Below are positions 14,386-14,831 of a stretch of 14,831 nucleotides of DNA, piece by piece (the stretch's first letter is position 1; each line of letters opens with the position of its first letter). The translations under genes were made by a program, and so were the position numbers. The notes under the pieces were generated by a model that was given only the letters and a program-made list of their open reading frames with translations, had not been told where the DNA came from and did not search any database. The stretch lies in contig FR884646.1 of NCBI GenBank assembly GCA_000436075.1, forward strand, positions 12,606-27,436, written 5' to 3'. The stretch comes from Eggerthella sp. CAG:209 (GTDB taxonomy: Bacteria > Actinomycetota > Coriobacteriia > Coriobacteriales > Eggerthellaceae).

Positions 14386-14831
14386 TTACGCGCGATGCTT
14401 CAAGGCCGCACCAACGAATCCCACGAACAGCGGGTGGGGCTTGGTGGGTCGGCTCTTGAATTCCGGGTGACCTTGGCTTGCCAAGAACCAAGGATGACCG
14501 GGAATTTCCACCATTTCCGTCAGGCGCCCATCGGGAGAAAGACCAGAGATGCGCAACCCGGCACCCGTCAACGTGTCGCGGTAGGCGTTGTTCACCTCGT
14601 AGCGATGGCGATGGCGTTCGTAGATAACCTCTTCGCCGTACACCTCATGGGCAAGAGATCCTTTTTCCAGCTTGCAAGGATAGGCGCCCAAGCGCATGGT
14701 GCCGCCCTTGTCTTCAACGTCTTCCTGCTCGGGCATAAGGTCGATAACCGTATAGTCAGCGTTCTCGTCGAACTCGGCAGAGGTGGCGCCGGCAAGTCCC
14801 GCAACATTACGCGCGAACTCACACACAGCCG
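14386..14831 (-). CDS. pyrG: CTP synthase (PyrG), C-terminal part of the glutamine amidotransferase domain; 5' end outside the window
   Basis: CTP synthase aminates UTP to CTP with ATP and ammonia from glutamine. Only the last 147 or so residues are in the window. They show VCEFARNVAGL, which follows the nucleophile elbow in this family, the region DLMPEQEDVEDKGGTMRLG, ERHRHRYEVNN and the catalytic His-x-Glu in SQGHPEFKSRPTKPHPLF (His at 14469-14467, Glu at 14463-14461). The stop codon is at 14388-14386, 41 bases from the stop of the convergent plus-strand gene. There is no sign of damage in the part seen. Confidence 0.97.
   Translation of the reverse strand, partial: AVCEFARNVAGLAGATSAEFDENADYTVIDLMPEQEDVEDKGGTMRLGAYPCKLEKGSLAHEVYGEEVIYERHRHRYEVNNAYRDTLTGAGLRISGLSPDGRLTEMVEIPGHPWFLASQGHPEFKSRPTKPHPLFVGFVGAALKHRA

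Noticed and set aside
1..14831. CRISPR arrays, insertion sequences, phage genes, rRNA and tRNA
   Set aside because: None seen: no regular spaced repeats of CRISPR type, no transposase-like protein, and the only recombinase matches the housekeeping Xer type.

Overview
The window looks like chromosome from an actinobacterium, most plausibly of class Coriobacteriia (Eggerthellaceae-like). That placement is an inference from moderate GC content, gene order, an FtsI with a basic Arg/Pro-rich N-terminus and no PASTA domains, and an FtsL with a long cytoplasmic tail. No rRNA or tRNA is present to fix the taxonomy.

The left half (1-8672) is a division and cell wall (dcw) operon read entirely on the minus strand, in the order mraZ, rsmH, ftsL-like, ftsI, murE, murF, mraY, murD. 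murD runs off the left edge. From ftsL to murD the genes are separated by gaps of only 1 to 7 bases (with a preferred ATG for murF and an SD-supported ATG for murE), so they are almost certainly co-transcribed and in part translationally coupled. The products make the UDP-MurNAc-peptide (MurD, MurE, MurF), load it on the lipid carrier (MraY) and cross-link septal peptidoglycan (FtsI with FtsL). RsmH methylates 16S rRNA and MraZ is the likely autoregulator.

A 959-base gap (8673-9631) lies between mraZ and xerD and holds no convincing gene. It contains three clusters of G-rich repeats phased at exactly 10 bases, the arrangement expected of MraZ operators. One cluster faces mraZ; the other two lie further upstream in the opposite orientation. 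Further on are an imperfect inverted repeat of about 180 bases and a 19-base direct repeat that includes the last codons of xerD.

The right half (9632-14831) has xerD, then two minus-strand genes for membrane proteins with an N-terminal double-CxxC zinc ribbon, then a plus-strand gene for a 494-residue protein with a C-terminal C-x2-C/C-x3-C zinc finger, then the 3' end of pyrG, convergent with it. pyrG and xerD are close, co-oriented neighbours in mycobacteria as well, so the three zinc-finger genes look like an insertion between conserved neighbours. Two strong hairpins delimit this block. One closes the zinc-ribbon operon just before xerD. The other, serving pyrG, lies partly inside the last codons of the convergent zinc-finger gene.

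Most of the window is core metabolism. The parts least explained are the mraZ-xerD gap and the three-gene zinc-finger block.
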